Part shown: positions 1 through 8,026 of the stretch, in pieces
Numbering within the stretch: position 1 is the stretch's first letter
Layout of the letters: each line of letters begins with the position of its first letter
Assembly: GCA_017619335.1 (NCBI GenBank)
Contig: JAFZSP010000094.1
Span: 1 to 64,000 of the forward strand
Reading direction: 5' to 3'
Origin: Bacteroidaceae bacterium
Lineage (GTDB): Bacteria; Bacteroidota; Bacteroidia; Bacteroidales; Bacteroidaceae
Length of the DNA: 64,000 nt
Program-made: the position numbers and the translations under genes
The notes under the pieces: model-generated
Database searches by the model: none
What the model saw: only the letters and a program-made list of their open reading frames with translations
What the model was told of the DNA's origin: nothing

Positions 1-157
1 AGTACTCGCAAGCCAGACAGCCTGCAATCTTCTTCTTTGACACGTTGACCAATGTAACCTGATGACCTGCTGCCTCGGCAGCCTTCTTGAACTCTTCCGC
101 CATCCAAGCGGTGTTTCCGTTTGCTCGTGGTGAGCCTTGTATAATCAGAATATTCAT
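1..157 (-). CDS. Flavodoxin-family NAD(P)H-dependent FMN reductase (partial)
   Basis: Only the N-terminal ~52 residues are present; the gene runs off the left edge. The protein starts MNILIIQGSPRANGNT, which is the flavin phosphate-binding loop (GSPRxNGNT) of the NADPH-dependent FMN reductase / iron-sulfur flavoprotein family. It continues into a KIAGCLACEY segment, where this family carries a Cys-rich patch. It is probably a cytoplasmic FMN-binding quinone or metal reductase, but the substrate cannot be judged from this fragment. A MITE-like repeat lies directly upstream of its start codon. Confidence 0.8.
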   Translation of the reverse strand, partial: MNILIIQGSPRANGNTAWMAEEFKKAAEAAGHQVTLVNVSKKKIAGCLACEY

Positions 158-177
158 AATTGTAAATATATTTTTGT

Positions 178-363
178 AAGTAGGTGAACGAAATTAGTTA
201 TATGAATTTTATGTTCTATTTGGATGCAGATTTCACTTTTTTCCGAAGGAGCGTAGCGGGCTACGTGACTGAGGTTAAGAGGGAAAGATGCGCCAAAGAG
301 ACATAAAAGACATAATGTCACCTACCATTACGAATATAGTTAACTATTTTTGTTCACCTACTT
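178..363. mobile_element. MITE-like element with 23-bp terminal inverted repeats
   Basis: The 208-bp gap between the FMN reductase start and the glutathione peroxidase stop is almost filled by a 186-bp block with inverted ends. Positions 178-200 and the reverse complement of 341-363 agree at 21 of 23 bases, both beginning AAGTAGGTGAAC. Inside there is a small perfect palindrome (CGTAGC-GG-GCTACG, 252-265). No open reading frame of note is present. It could be a non-autonomous transposable element or a structured RNA; no target-site duplication was established. Confidence 0.55.
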
Positions 364-365
364 AA

Positions 366-1004
366 TTAAAGCTGCTCCTCAATTGGCTTTTCCAAAGCAG
401 TTGGCTCTACGGTGGGTTCGAAGCGGCCTACGACCTCACCCTTACGGTTGATGAGGAATTTCGTGAAGTTCCACTTGATGTCGGGCTTCGAAGCGTATGC
501 TGAATCAGCCTTTGAGAGCATTTCATCCAACAACTTGGAGAGCGGATGCTCGGGAGCAAATCCGGCAAAGCCAGCCTGACTCTCTAACCACTTGTAGATG
601 GGGTGTGCATTCTCGCCATTCACCTCAATCTTTGACATCAAGGGGAAGGTGACGCCGTGATTCAGACGGCAGAACTCCTCTATCTGCTCGTCGGTACCGG
701 GTTCCTGATGGCCAAATTGGTCGCAGGGGAATCCGATGATGACAAGACCCTGGTCTTTGTACTTCTGATAGAGGGCTTCCAGTCCGTCGTACTGCGGTGT
801 AAAGCCACACTTAGATGCGGTGTTGACAATAAGAAGAACCTTTCCCTTGTAGTCTGAAAAGTTCACTTCCTGGCCCTTGTTAGAAAGGGCAGTAAAATCA
901 TAAATTGTACTCATAGTTTTTGTTTTGCATGATAAAAGGCAGACAATGGCTGCCAAAATTAAAAATAACTTCTTCTCATGTTTCGCAAGTAATGCCGTAG
1001 GCAT
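366..1004 (-). CDS. Glutathione peroxidase family thiol peroxidase, possible lipoprotein
   Basis: Reduces hydroperoxides using a thiol donor. Counting from the ATG at 1004, the catalytic Cys (NTASKCGFTP) is residue 66, the Gln motif is GFPCDQFGHQEPG, and the Trp/Asn motif is KWNFTKFLINRKG. These are the Cys/Gln/Trp/Asn residues of the GPx family, in a Cys rather than selenocysteine form. Two starts are possible. ATG at 914 gives a typical 182-residue cytosolic enzyme. ATG at 1004 adds a basic-hydrophobic leader ending LLSC, a good lipobox with Cys26, implying a periplasmic lipoprotein. The promoter-like box at 1155-1162 allows either. I prefer 1004 because such a leader is unlikely by chance, but the start is uncertain. 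Confidence 0.85.
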   Translation of the reverse strand: MPTALLAKHEKKLFLILAAIVCLLSCKTKTMSTIYDFTALSNKGQEVNFSDYKGKVLLIVNTASKCGFTPQYDGLEALYQKYKDQGLVIIGFPCDQFGHQEPGTDEQIEEFCRLNHGVTFPLMSKIEVNGENAHPIYKWLESQAGFAGFAPEHPLSKLLDEMLSKADSAYASKPDIKWNFTKFLINRKGEVVGRFEPTVEPTALEKPIEEQL

Positions 1005-1154
1005 TTGATAGGGGTTCTTCAAGTGTGAAGCGACCAGAGGTCGAGTGCTCCAAGTGTGGAGCGTCCCTTTGGGCTGAGCGTTTGTAGTGTCAAGCGAACG
1101 AGTTTGAGCGGGCATACTTGAGAAACTTGAGTAAATGATGTATGAAAACTGCCG

Positions 1155-1162
1155 CAAAGGTA
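1155..1162 (-). promoter_or_regulatory. Bacteroidetes -7 promoter box
   Basis: On the minus strand this reads TACCTTTG, the sigma-ABfr -7 consensus TAnnTTTG, about 150 bp upstream of the longer glutathione peroxidase start. A TTG lies 22 bp further upstream, slightly beyond the usual -33 spacing. Confidence 0.55.
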
Positions 1163-1265
1163 AGAAATATTTTCCGAATAGTGGCAATAAACCATGGAAA
1201 AACTGCAAAAAGGCAGCATCATGGAGGCAAAAAAGCTCTTTTTACCTCCAAAAACGGCCAAAAAA

Positions 1266-1559
1266 CGTAACCGTAACCACTTGGTCTTCTTGGTTCCGGG
1301 GCACCGAAAAAGGCCACAGTAATCCCAATTGGGATAAAAATATTGATTATCAATAATATAGCTATATCTATTATACTCAATAATGAACCATAAATGCCTT
1401 AAAACAGGCCTTTAATGGTTACGTTTTTCACCCAAAACAGGTTATTACTCACCGTTTTCTTTCATTTTCAACACACTTTTGCGTAACCAGAACACCCTTT
1501 TCTGCTGTTTCACCGTCACCACTCGCCCATACCAAGAAGACCAAGTGGTTACGGTTACG
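1266..1559. repeat. Perfect 29-bp inverted repeat flanking a 236-bp AT-rich core
   Basis: Positions 1266-1294 and 1531-1559 are perfect reverse complements over 29 bp. Each arm carries the heptamer TAACCGT/ACGGTTA in tandem and the sequence ACTTGGTCTTCTTGGT. The core contains further partial copies of the GGTTACG motif (near 1412 and 1480) and an AT-rich stretch around 1335-1385. No convincing gene is present. It may be a non-autonomous mobile element, or two transcription factor sites on a looped core. Confidence 0.6.
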
Positions 1560-1644
1560 GTTACACCCCCTCGTCCGCAGCCATTTTCTGAAACGGCAGC
1601 AATCCCCGGAAATGGCAGCAGCGACTGGACGAAAATTCACAGTT

Positions 1645-1718
1645 GTAAGGCCGCAAGTGCCAAGTCGTAAGGCCGCAAGTGCTGATGGGACTGGACAACA
1701 ACGCTGATGGGACTGGAC
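1645..1718. repeat. Two successive 22-bp-period tandem duplications
   Basis: The 16-mer GTAAGGCCGCAAGTGC occurs at 1645-1660 and 1667-1682. The 16-mer GCTGATGGGACTGGAC occurs at 1681-1696 and 1703-1718. Both have a 22-bp period and overlap end to end. Part of this block (1657-1682) recurs inverted at 34304-34329 with two mismatches in 26 bp. Confidence 0.7.
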
Positions 1719-1829
1719 GCTCGGTCTCGTTTTGCAGGAAAAAGTGACGAAAAGGAGAAAAATGGAGGAAAAACGAGGTGAAGAGGGTTGTTCGCAGCAG
1801 AAAAATGCAGGACTTTCACAGATTTATCG

Positions 1830-1837
1830 TACCTTTG
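1830..1837 (+). promoter_or_regulatory. Bacteroidetes -7 promoter box for queF
   Basis: TACCTTTG lies about 90 bp upstream of the queF start, followed by GCAGCGC as is common at these start sites. I see no clear -33 TTTG at the expected spacing and no recognisable preQ1 riboswitch in the leader. Confidence 0.55.
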
Positions 1838-1928
1838 CAGCGCAAAGGGTATCATGAGTCGTAGAAATAGACACCAGATGCCAAGGAAAAATGATTTCAA
1901 ACAAATAATAATGACATCATAACAGATT

Positions 1929-2396
1929 ATGGAAGATAAGACGAACGAGAGGGCGACGCTGAATGCCCTGGGACGGAAAACGGAATACAAGAGCGACTAT
2001 GCTCCAGAGGTGCTGGAGACCTTCGAGAACCGTCATCCCGAGAATGACTACTGGGTGCGCTTCAACTGCCCAGAGTTCACAAGCTTATGTCCCATCACAG
2101 GCCAGCCGGACTTCGCAGAGATACGCATCAACTACCTCCCTGGCGAGCGCATGGTGGAGAGCAAGTCGCTGAAGCTGTACCTCTTCAGTTTCCGCAACCA
2201 CGGGGACTTCCACGAGGACTGCGTGAACACCATTATGAAGGATCTCATACGACTGATGCAGCCCAAGTACATCGAGGTGCTGGGACTGTTCACGCCACGA
2301 GGCGGCATCAGCATCTATCCCTACGCCAACTACGGCCGCCCCGGTACCAAGTATGAGGAAATGGCGCAGTTCCGTCTCCTGCATCATGATTTGTAA
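1929..2396 (+). CDS. queF: NADPH-dependent 7-cyano-7-deazaguanine (preQ0) reductase
   Basis: Reduces the nitrile of preQ0 to preQ1 in queuosine tRNA-modification synthesis, in the cytoplasm. The 155-residue length fits the short type I QueF of the tunnelling fold. The nucleophilic Cys54 and the acid Asp61 lie in [10 protein letters not shown]. The family motif [20 protein letters not shown] spans residues ~77-96, with the preQ0-binding Glu and the NADPH-contacting region. The start follows a -7 promoter box at 1830. A sulfatase gene follows 34 bp downstream, separated by AT-rich decamer repeats, so co-transcription is possible but not functionally suggested. Confidence 0.95.
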   Translation: MEDKTNERATLNALGRKTEYKSDYAPEVLETFENRHPENDYWVRFNCPEFTSLCPITGQPDFAEIRINYLPGERMVESKSLKLYLFSFRNHGDFHEDCVNTIMKDLIRLMQPKYIEVLGLFTPRGGISIYPYANYGRPGTKYEEMAQFRLLHHDL

Positions 2397-2430
2397 TTCA
2401 CAATTCATAATTCACAATTCATAATTCACC
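2397..2430. repeat. AT-rich decamer repeats before the sulfatase start
   Basis: The queF-sulfatase gap is built of alternating AATTCACA and AATTCATA units ending right at the ATG. Comparable low-complexity spacers precede other genes in the window (5573, 47720, 62895). Confidence 0.6.
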
Positions 2431-3918
2431 ATGTCTCTTCGTAACGGAATCAGCCTGCTGCTCCCCCTGCTGTCGTTGCCCAGTGCTGCCCGACAGCGCC
2501 CCAATATCCTCTATATCATGTGTGACGATATGGGGTACGGTGACCTGTCCTGTTATGGACAACAGCATTTCATCACACCGAATATTGATCGGTTGGCAGC
2601 ACAGGGTATGTTAATGACTTCGGCCTACGCGGGCAGCCCCGTCTCGGCTCCCTCACGGGCTTGTTTCATGACGGGTCAACATTCAGGTCACACCCACGTG
2701 CGCGGCAATCGTGAGTACTGGCGAGCCAGCGAGACGGTGCAGTACGGGCAGAACACGGACTTCGCTGTGGTGGGGCAGGAGCCTTACGACCCTGCGCATC
2801 CCATCCTGCCAGAAATTCTGAAAGCGGCGGGCTACCAGACAGGTATGTTCGGGAAGTGGGCCGGCGGCTACGAGGGCAGTGCCTCCACACCGGACAAGCG
2901 TGGCGTGGATGAATTCTACGGCTACATCTGTCAGTTCCAGGCGCACCTTTATTTTCCTAACTTCCTCAACCGTTACTCCCGGGCTGCGGGTGACACGGCT
3001 GTGGTGCGCGAGGTGCTGGAGCAGAATATACAGCACGCGATGTATGGCGAGGACTATGACAACCGCCGCCAGTACAGTGCCGACCTTATTCATCAACGCG
3101 CACTCGCGTGGCTGCGGCAGCAGGAAGCCGGCAAACCGTTCTTGGGCATCTTCACCTACACGCTGCCTCACGCCGAGCTGCGCCAGCCCGACGACTCGCT
3201 GCTGCAAGCCTTCCGGGGAAAGCTGTTGCCAGAGCGCACCTATCGGGGCGACAACCCTTCGCGTTATAATCCCACACCAGAGGCGCATGCACAGTTCGCT
3301 GCCATGATCACGCGACTGGACAAGCAGGTGGGTGAGATCATGCAAGTGCTGGAAGAACAGGGACTTGCCGACAACACCGTCCTCATCTTCACCAGCGACA
3401 ACGGCCCTCATGAAGAGGGCGGGGCAGACCCGGATTACTTCAACCACGATGGCAAGTTCCGCGGTCTGAAACGCAGCACTCACGAGGGAGGCATCCGTAT
3501 CCCCTTCATCGTCCGCTGGCCAGGAAAGGTGCGGGCGGGCAGCCAGAGTGACTTGCCCTTTGCGTTCTACGACCTGCTGCCCACGTTCTGTGACATCGCT
3601 GGTGTTCGGCGGCTGCCACAGGGTGACTACGACGGCATCAGCATCTTGCCCACACTGACGGGTAAGGGGCGCCAACGACAGCACGACCACCTTTACTGGG
3701 AGTTCCACGAGACAGACATGATGGGGGTGAGAAGAGGAGACTGGAAGCTCGTGGTGAAGCGAGGACAGACCGCACTCTACAACCTGGCTGATGACCCCCA
3801 TGAGGACCACGACCTTTCGGCTCAGTACCCAGAGGTCGTCCGCCTGCTGGTGGAGAAAATACATGAGGACCACACGGACCATCCGCTTTTCCCGGTGACG
3901 CTGCCGACGATACATTGA
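2431..3918 (+). CDS. Secreted sulfatase, Ser-type formylglycine family
   Basis: Hydrolyses sulfate esters, probably on host or dietary glycans, in the periplasm. The 495-residue protein begins with a signal peptide (hydrophobic LLLPLLSLPSAA). It has the metal-binding DD at residues 32-33, the formylglycine signature SAPSR at 72-76 followed by ACFMTG, and the metal-ligand motif FTSDNGPH near residue 325. Ser at position 72 means the residue must be oxidised by an anaerobic radical-SAM sulfatase-maturating enzyme, which is not in this window. Its overall layout is that of arylsulfatase A-like enzymes. The exact sulfated substrate cannot be read from the sequence. It converges with araB across a shared hairpin. 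Confidence 0.92.
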   Translation: MSLRNGISLLLPLLSLPSAARQRPNILYIMCDDMGYGDLSCYGQQHFITPNIDRLAAQGMLMTSAYAGSPVSAPSRACFMTGQHSGHTHVRGNREYWRASETVQYGQNTDFAVVGQEPYDPAHPILPEILKAAGYQTGMFGKWAGGYEGSASTPDKRGVDEFYGYICQFQAHLYFPNFLNRYSRAAGDTAVVREVLEQNIQHAMYGEDYDNRRQYSADLIHQRALAWLRQQEAGKPFLGIFTYTLPHAELRQPDDSLLQAFRGKLLPERTYRGDNPSRYNPTPEAHAQFAAMITRLDKQVGEIMQVLEEQGLADNTVLIFTSDNGPHEEGGADPDYFNHDGKFRGLKRSTHEGGIRIPFIVRWPGKVRAGSQSDLPFAFYDLLPTFCDIAGVRRLPQGDYDGISILPTLTGKGRQRQHDHLYWEFHETDMMGVRRGDWKLVVKRGQTALYNLADDPHEDHDLSAQYPEVVRLLVEKIHEDHTDHPLFPVTLPTIH

Positions 3919-3922
3919 AAAA

Positions 3923-3954
3923 AGAGGATGTGCCCCGTCAGCGGCACATCCTCT
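3923..3954 (-). terminator. Hairpin terminator between convergent genes
   Basis: A perfect 12-bp stem (3923-3934 with 3943-3954, AGAGGATGTGCC) has an 8-nt loop. Read on the minus strand it is followed by a run of six T, so it is a good intrinsic terminator for the arabinose operon. On the plus strand the T-run is weak, but the stem probably also helps end the sulfatase transcript. Confidence 0.8.
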
Positions 3955-3979
3955 CTTAATAAGATAAGGTTTCTCTGCG

Positions 3980-5572
3980 TTACTTCTTGTACTCCACAGC
4001 GGCCTGCTCGATGGGCAGAGCGGCCTTGTAGTTCTGGATGTAGCGGTTGAAGCCTGCGACGTCTTCGGCAGTGGGAGCCACTTCCACGCCGGTGTTGCCT
4101 GCGAAGACAACCTGGTCGAGGTAGTCGGCGAGGTTGAGCTTCTGCGGGTTGTTCACCACGTAGTTGGCCAGCAGGGCGATGCCCCATGCGCCGCCTTCGC
4201 CAGCGGTCTCCATGACGGAGATGGGCGAGTTGAGGGCAGCAGCGAGCATGCGCTGACCCACCTTGGGCGTGGTGAAGTAGCCACCGTGGCCCATGATGCG
4301 ATCCACCTTCACGTGCTCCTCGTTGAAGAGGATGTCGTTGCCAATTTTCAGCACGCCAATGGCTCCGTAGAGCTGGGCACGCATAAAGTTGGCCAGGGAG
4401 AACTTGTCATTTGCCGAGCGCACGAAGAGGGGACGGCCGTCCATGAGACCCGTGACGGGTTCGCCGGAAATGTAGTTGTAGGCCATCAGACCACCGCAGT
4501 CGGCGTCGCCATTGAGGGCAGCGTTGAAGAGGGTGGAGTAGAGGTCCATCGTGCTTTGCTTGACGCCGAGCAGTTCCTGGTACTCCTTGAAGACCTTCAC
4601 CCATGCGTTGATCTCGCTGGTGCAGTTGTTGCAGTGCACCATGGCCACAAGGCTGCCGTCAGGTGTGGTGACCATATCCAGCACTTCGTAGGGCTTGGAG
4701 AGCGGCTTCTCCAGGACAATCATGGAGAAGGAACTGGTGCCGGCGCTGACGTTACCCGTGCGCTGACGCACGGCGTTGGTGGCAACCATTCCGGTGCCGG
4801 CGTCGCCCTCGGGAGGACAGACGGGGATGCCGGGTTTCAGGTGGCCGCTGACGTCCAGCTTCTGTGCACCCTCGGGGGTGATGAAGCCTGCGTTCTCGCC
4901 AGCATTCAGGGACTTGGGAAGGATGTCAAGAAGCTTCCAGGGGAAGCCCTTGGGGGCAATGAGCTTGTCAAACTTCTCCACCATCTCGGCATCGTAGGTC
5001 TTCGTGGCGGGATCCACAGGAATCATGCCGGAAGCGTCGCCCACGCCGAGGACTTTCTGACCGGTGACCTGCCAGTGTACGTAGCCGGCGAGGGTGGTGA
5101 GGAAGTCGATCTCGGGCACATGCTCCTCATTGTCCAGGATGGCTTCATAGAGGTGGCTGATGCTCCAACGGAGAGGGATGTTGTAGTTGAAGAGTTCGCT
5201 GAGCTCAGCGGCAGCCTTGCCCGTGTTGGTGTTGCGCCAGGTGCGGAAGGGCACGAGGATTTCCTGCTTCTTGTTGAAGGCCATGTAGCCGTGCATCATA
5301 GCGCTGAAGCCGATGGCGGCGAGGGTCTCAATCTCACAGTCGTACTCTTTGAGGACGTTCTTGCGCAGGTCGGCGTAGCAGTCCTGCAGGCCGTACCAGA
5401 TGGCTTCGGTGCTGTAGGTCCACAGGCCATCCACCAGCTGGTTCTCCCAGGTGTGGCTGCCCTGTGCAATGGGCTTGTTCTCGGGGTCAATGAGGACGGC
5501 CTTGATGCGGGTGGAACCAAACTCGATGCCGAGGATGGCCTTACCTTGTGATATAATTTCTTTCGCAGTCAT
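3980..5572 (-). CDS. araB: FGGY-family ribulokinase, arabinose operon
   Basis: Phosphorylates L-ribulose to L-ribulose 5-phosphate in the cytoplasm. The 530-residue protein opens with the FGGY phosphate loop ILGIEFGSTRIKAVL. It also carries the sugar-binding GFSAMMHG segment, the ATPase-fold motif NVSAGTSSFSM, and a C-terminal GHGGYFTTPKVGQ phosphate-2-like region. On sequence alone it could be called a xylulokinase. Its place as last gene after araD and araA makes ribulokinase the better assignment. ATG at 5572 was chosen over an in-frame TTG at 5581. The operon ends at the hairpin at 3923-3954. Confidence 0.88.
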   Translation of the reverse strand: MTAKEIISQGKAILGIEFGSTRIKAVLIDPENKPIAQGSHTWENQLVDGLWTYSTEAIWYGLQDCYADLRKNVLKEYDCEIETLAAIGFSAMMHGYMAFNKKQEILVPFRTWRNTNTGKAAAELSELFNYNIPLRWSISHLYEAILDNEEHVPEIDFLTTLAGYVHWQVTGQKVLGVGDASGMIPVDPATKTYDAEMVEKFDKLIAPKGFPWKLLDILPKSLNAGENAGFITPEGAQKLDVSGHLKPGIPVCPPEGDAGTGMVATNAVRQRTGNVSAGTSSFSMIVLEKPLSKPYEVLDMVTTPDGSLVAMVHCNNCTSEINAWVKVFKEYQELLGVKQSTMDLYSTLFNAALNGDADCGGLMAYNYISGEPVTGLMDGRPLFVRSANDKFSLANFMRAQLYGAIGVLKIGNDILFNEEHVKVDRIMGHGGYFTTPKVGQRMLAAALNSPISVMETAGEGGAWGIALLANYVVNNPQKLNLADYLDQVVFAGNTGVEVAPTAEDVAGFNRYIQNYKAALPIEQAAVEYKK

Positions 5573-5602
5573 AATTGTCAATTATCAATTATCAATTGTC
5601 AA
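5573..5602. repeat. AT-rich tandem repeat between araA and araB
   Basis: The 30-bp gap consists of repeated TCAATTAT / TCAATTG units. It lies directly upstream of the araB start, as similar spacers do before other genes in this window. Confidence 0.6.
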
Positions 5603-7135
5603 TTATTTTAGTGCCTTATTAAGGTAATAGTACACTTCGTTGTTGCGCAGGGTCTGCTTGAAGTCGGCAATGTTGGTCTTCTTGTTGATCTTCACATACT
5701 CGATGCCAACCATTTCGGCGAAGTCCTCCCAGTACTCTTCGTTGATGTCGTAGGAGAAGGCGCTGTGGTGTGTGCCGCCGGCGAGAATCCAAGCAGCAGC
5801 ACCAATCTCGAAGGTGGGCTGGGGAATCCAGAGTGCACTGGCCACGGGCAGGTTGGGCATGGGTTTGGGCTCGATGCACTCGACCTCCTGAGAGATGAGG
5901 CGGAAGCGGTTGCCGAGATCGACGACGGTGGCCTTGATGCCATAGCCTGTCTTGGAAGTGAAGACGAGGCGGGCGGTCTGCTGCTTGCGGATACCGATGC
6001 CGAGGAAGTGCACTTCGAGCTTGGGCTTGTCGGTGGCAATCAGCGGGCAGATCTCCAGCATGTGGCTCTGGAGGCAGGAGCTGCGGTCGCCAGCGAAGTT
6101 GAGGGTGTAGTCCTCGAGGAAGGAGCTGCCAGTGGGCAGGCCCTGAGAGATGACCCACAGGGTGCGATAGAGGCAGGCGGTCTTCCAGTCGCCCTCGGCA
6201 CCGAAGCCGTAGCCTTCTTCCATCAGACGCTGTGAAGCAAGACCCGGAATCTGGTCGAAGCCGCAGAAGTTGGGATCATCGATGTCGGCATCGCCGAGGT
6301 CATCGAAGTTGGTGGTGAAGGCGGTAGCACCCTCATCCTTCAGCACGCGACGCAGGGCAATCTCAGCCTTGGCTGCATTGTGAACCTTCTCCCAATAGAC
6401 TTTCTCGCCGGACTCGTCGATCTTGATGGTGTAGAGCTTCTTGTACTCCTCAACGAGTGCATCTGCTTCTGCATCAGTGACCTTCTTGAAGTAGTCCATG
6501 AGGGAGCTGACGGGGTAGTAGTCAACATGATAGCCCATGCGCTGCTCGAACTCCACACGGTCGCCATCTGTCACTGCCACGTTATTCATGTTCATACCGA
6601 ACATCAGGCAACGGACGTTGTGTGCATCGGCCACGCCGGCAGCCACGCGAGCCCAGACGGCAATCTTCTTCTGCACGTCGGCTTCCTTCCAATAACCGCA
6701 AACGACCTTGCGAGCCACACGCATGCGAGTGCAGATGTGACCGAACTCGATGTCACCGTGTGCGCTCTGGTTGAGGTTCATGAAATCCATGTCGATTTCG
6801 CCCCAGGGGATTTCGGCATTGTACTGTGTGTGGAAGTGGAGAAGCGGCTTCTGCAGCTGCTGCAGGCCCTTGATCCACATCTTGGCAGGCGAGAAGGTGT
6901 GCATCCATGTGATGATACCGATACACTTCTCGTCGTTGTTGGCAGCGAGCATGATCTGCTCCACTTCCTTGGAGCTGTTGGCGGTGCCTTTATAGACCAC
7001 CTTCACGGGAATATTGCCTCCGTCATTCAGACCGGCAACCATTTCCTTGGAGTGAGCGTCAACAGCGATGACAGCATCACCTCCGTAAAGCAACTGTGCA
7101 CCAGTTACCCACCAGATTTCGAAATTTTCAAACAT
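5603..7135 (-). CDS. araA: L-arabinose isomerase
   Basis: Converts L-arabinose to L-ribulose, using a divalent metal. The 510-residue length matches the family. The N-terminal EIWWVTGAQLLYG segment is the family signature, and conserved active-site regions include MHTFSPAKMWI and the Glu/His metal-ligand segments around EEGYGFGAEGDWK and SHMLEICP. It lies between araD and araB in a minus-strand operon. Its ATG is only 7 nt downstream of a palindromic G/C-run element (7143-7259) that fills the araD-araA gap. That element resembles the one upstream of galK. Confidence 0.96.
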   Translation of the reverse strand: MFENFEIWWVTGAQLLYGGDAVIAVDAHSKEMVAGLNDGGNIPVKVVYKGTANSSKEVEQIMLAANNDEKCIGIITWMHTFSPAKMWIKGLQQLQKPLLHFHTQYNAEIPWGEIDMDFMNLNQSAHGDIEFGHICTRMRVARKVVCGYWKEADVQKKIAVWARVAAGVADAHNVRCLMFGMNMNNVAVTDGDRVEFEQRMGYHVDYYPVSSLMDYFKKVTDAEADALVEEYKKLYTIKIDESGEKVYWEKVHNAAKAEIALRRVLKDEGATAFTTNFDDLGDADIDDPNFCGFDQIPGLASQRLMEEGYGFGAEGDWKTACLYRTLWVISQGLPTGSSFLEDYTLNFAGDRSSCLQSHMLEICPLIATDKPKLEVHFLGIGIRKQQTARLVFTSKTGYGIKATVVDLGNRFRLISQEVECIEPKPMPNLPVASALWIPQPTFEIGAAAWILAGGTHHSAFSYDINEEYWEDFAEMVGIEYVKINKKTNIADFKQTLRNNEVYYYLNKALK

Positions 7136-7142
7136 TTGTTAG

Positions 7143-7259
7143 TGGCCCCCCTCTTATCCCCCGAGGGGGAAGACCAATGGGGGCATTGGGTCTATTGTTG
7201 TTAATAAGTAATTGATTATTATTGGTAGAATGCTCCCCTTGGGGAACGAAAGGGGGGCT
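7143..7259. repeat. G/C-run palindromic element between araD and araA (copy A)
   Basis: The two ends are inverted relatives: TGGCCCCCC at 7143 and GGGGGGCTA ending at 7260. Each arm contains an internal CCCCC/GGGGG-type hairpin. A second imperfect hairpin (AGACC-AATG, 7171-7193) follows the left arm. Positions 7143-7193 are nearly identical to 14671-14725 upstream of galK. The right end supplies the TAG stop codon of araD. On the transcribed minus strand the element sits just upstream of the araA ATG, where it could influence translation or RNA stability. Confidence 0.75.
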
Positions 7260-7962
7260 ACTTCTTTTTCTGTCCGTAGTAAGCGTTTGGTCCGTGCTTG
7301 CGCATATAGTGCTTCTCGATAAGGAGGGGATTCATTGTCAATTCGGGATTGACGCTGAAGGCGATGAAGGCCATCTTGGCGCACTGCTCCATAACCTTGG
7401 CATTATAGACGGCATTGTCAGGAGAGGTGCCCCAGGAGAAGGGACCGTGGTTCTTGACGAGCACGGCGGGAGTGTGGTCGGGATTGATCTTGCGGATGTT
7501 GAGGATCTCATCGACAATGACATTACCTGTCTCCAGTTCGTACTGTCCCTTGACTTCTGCCTCCGTCATATCACGGGTGCAAGGAATATCCTTGTAGAAG
7601 TAGTCGGCGTGGGTGGTTCCGATATTGGGAATGTCACGACCAGCCTGGGCGAAGGCGGTGGCGTAGGTGGAGTGGGTGTGGACCACGCCCTGAATGTTTG
7701 GGAAAGCCTTGTAGAGGACGAGGTGTGTGGGGGTGTCGCTGGAGGGATTGAGGTCGCCTTCGACCACCTTCCCACTTTCGAGATCCACGACTACCATGTC
7801 AGAGGCCTTCATCTCGTCGTAACTGACGCCGGAAGGTTTGATGACGACGAGGCCCTTCTCACGGTCGATGCCAGAGACGTTGCCCCAGGTGAAGATAACC
7901 AAGCCCTGCTTGACCAAGTCAAGGTTGGCTTTGAATACTTTCTGTTTGAGTTCTTCTAACAT
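7258..7962 (-). CDS. araD: L-ribulose-5-phosphate 4-epimerase
   Basis: Epimerises L-ribulose 5-phosphate to D-xylulose 5-phosphate, feeding the pentose phosphate pathway. The 234-residue class II aldolase fold shows the phosphate-binding [10 protein letters not shown] and [10 protein letters not shown] segments. The zinc ligands lie in [14 protein letters not shown], and the later NHGPFSWG motif follows. The start [19 protein letters not shown] at 7962 matches family N-termini; a longer in-frame extension to 8052 is unlikely. The stop codon lies in the end of the repeat element at 7143-7259. It is co-directional with the Nudix regulator upstream and araA downstream. Confidence 0.95.
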   Translation of the reverse strand: MLEELKQKVFKANLDLVKQGLVIFTWGNVSGIDREKGLVVIKPSGVSYDEMKASDMVVVDLESGKVVEGDLNPSSDTPTHLVLYKAFPNIQGVVHTHSTYATAFAQAGRDIPNIGTTHADYFYKDIPCTRDMTEAEVKGQYELETGNVIVDEILNIRKINPDHTPAVLVKNHGPFSWGTSPDNAVYNAKVMEQCAKMAFIAFSVNPELTMNPLLIEKHYMRKHGPNAYYGQKKK

Positions 7963-8026
7963 AGTTAAAGAGGTTATAAGGTTTTGAGGTTTTGAAGTGA
8001 CTATATATAATAAGGTGTAGGGAGAT

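Noticed and set aside
2683..4110. Long minus-strand reading frame of 475 codons over the sulfatase
   Set aside because: It is the complement of the sulfatase gene, with no domain motif, low-complexity composition and no start or promoter; the plus-strand protein has all sulfatase motifs.
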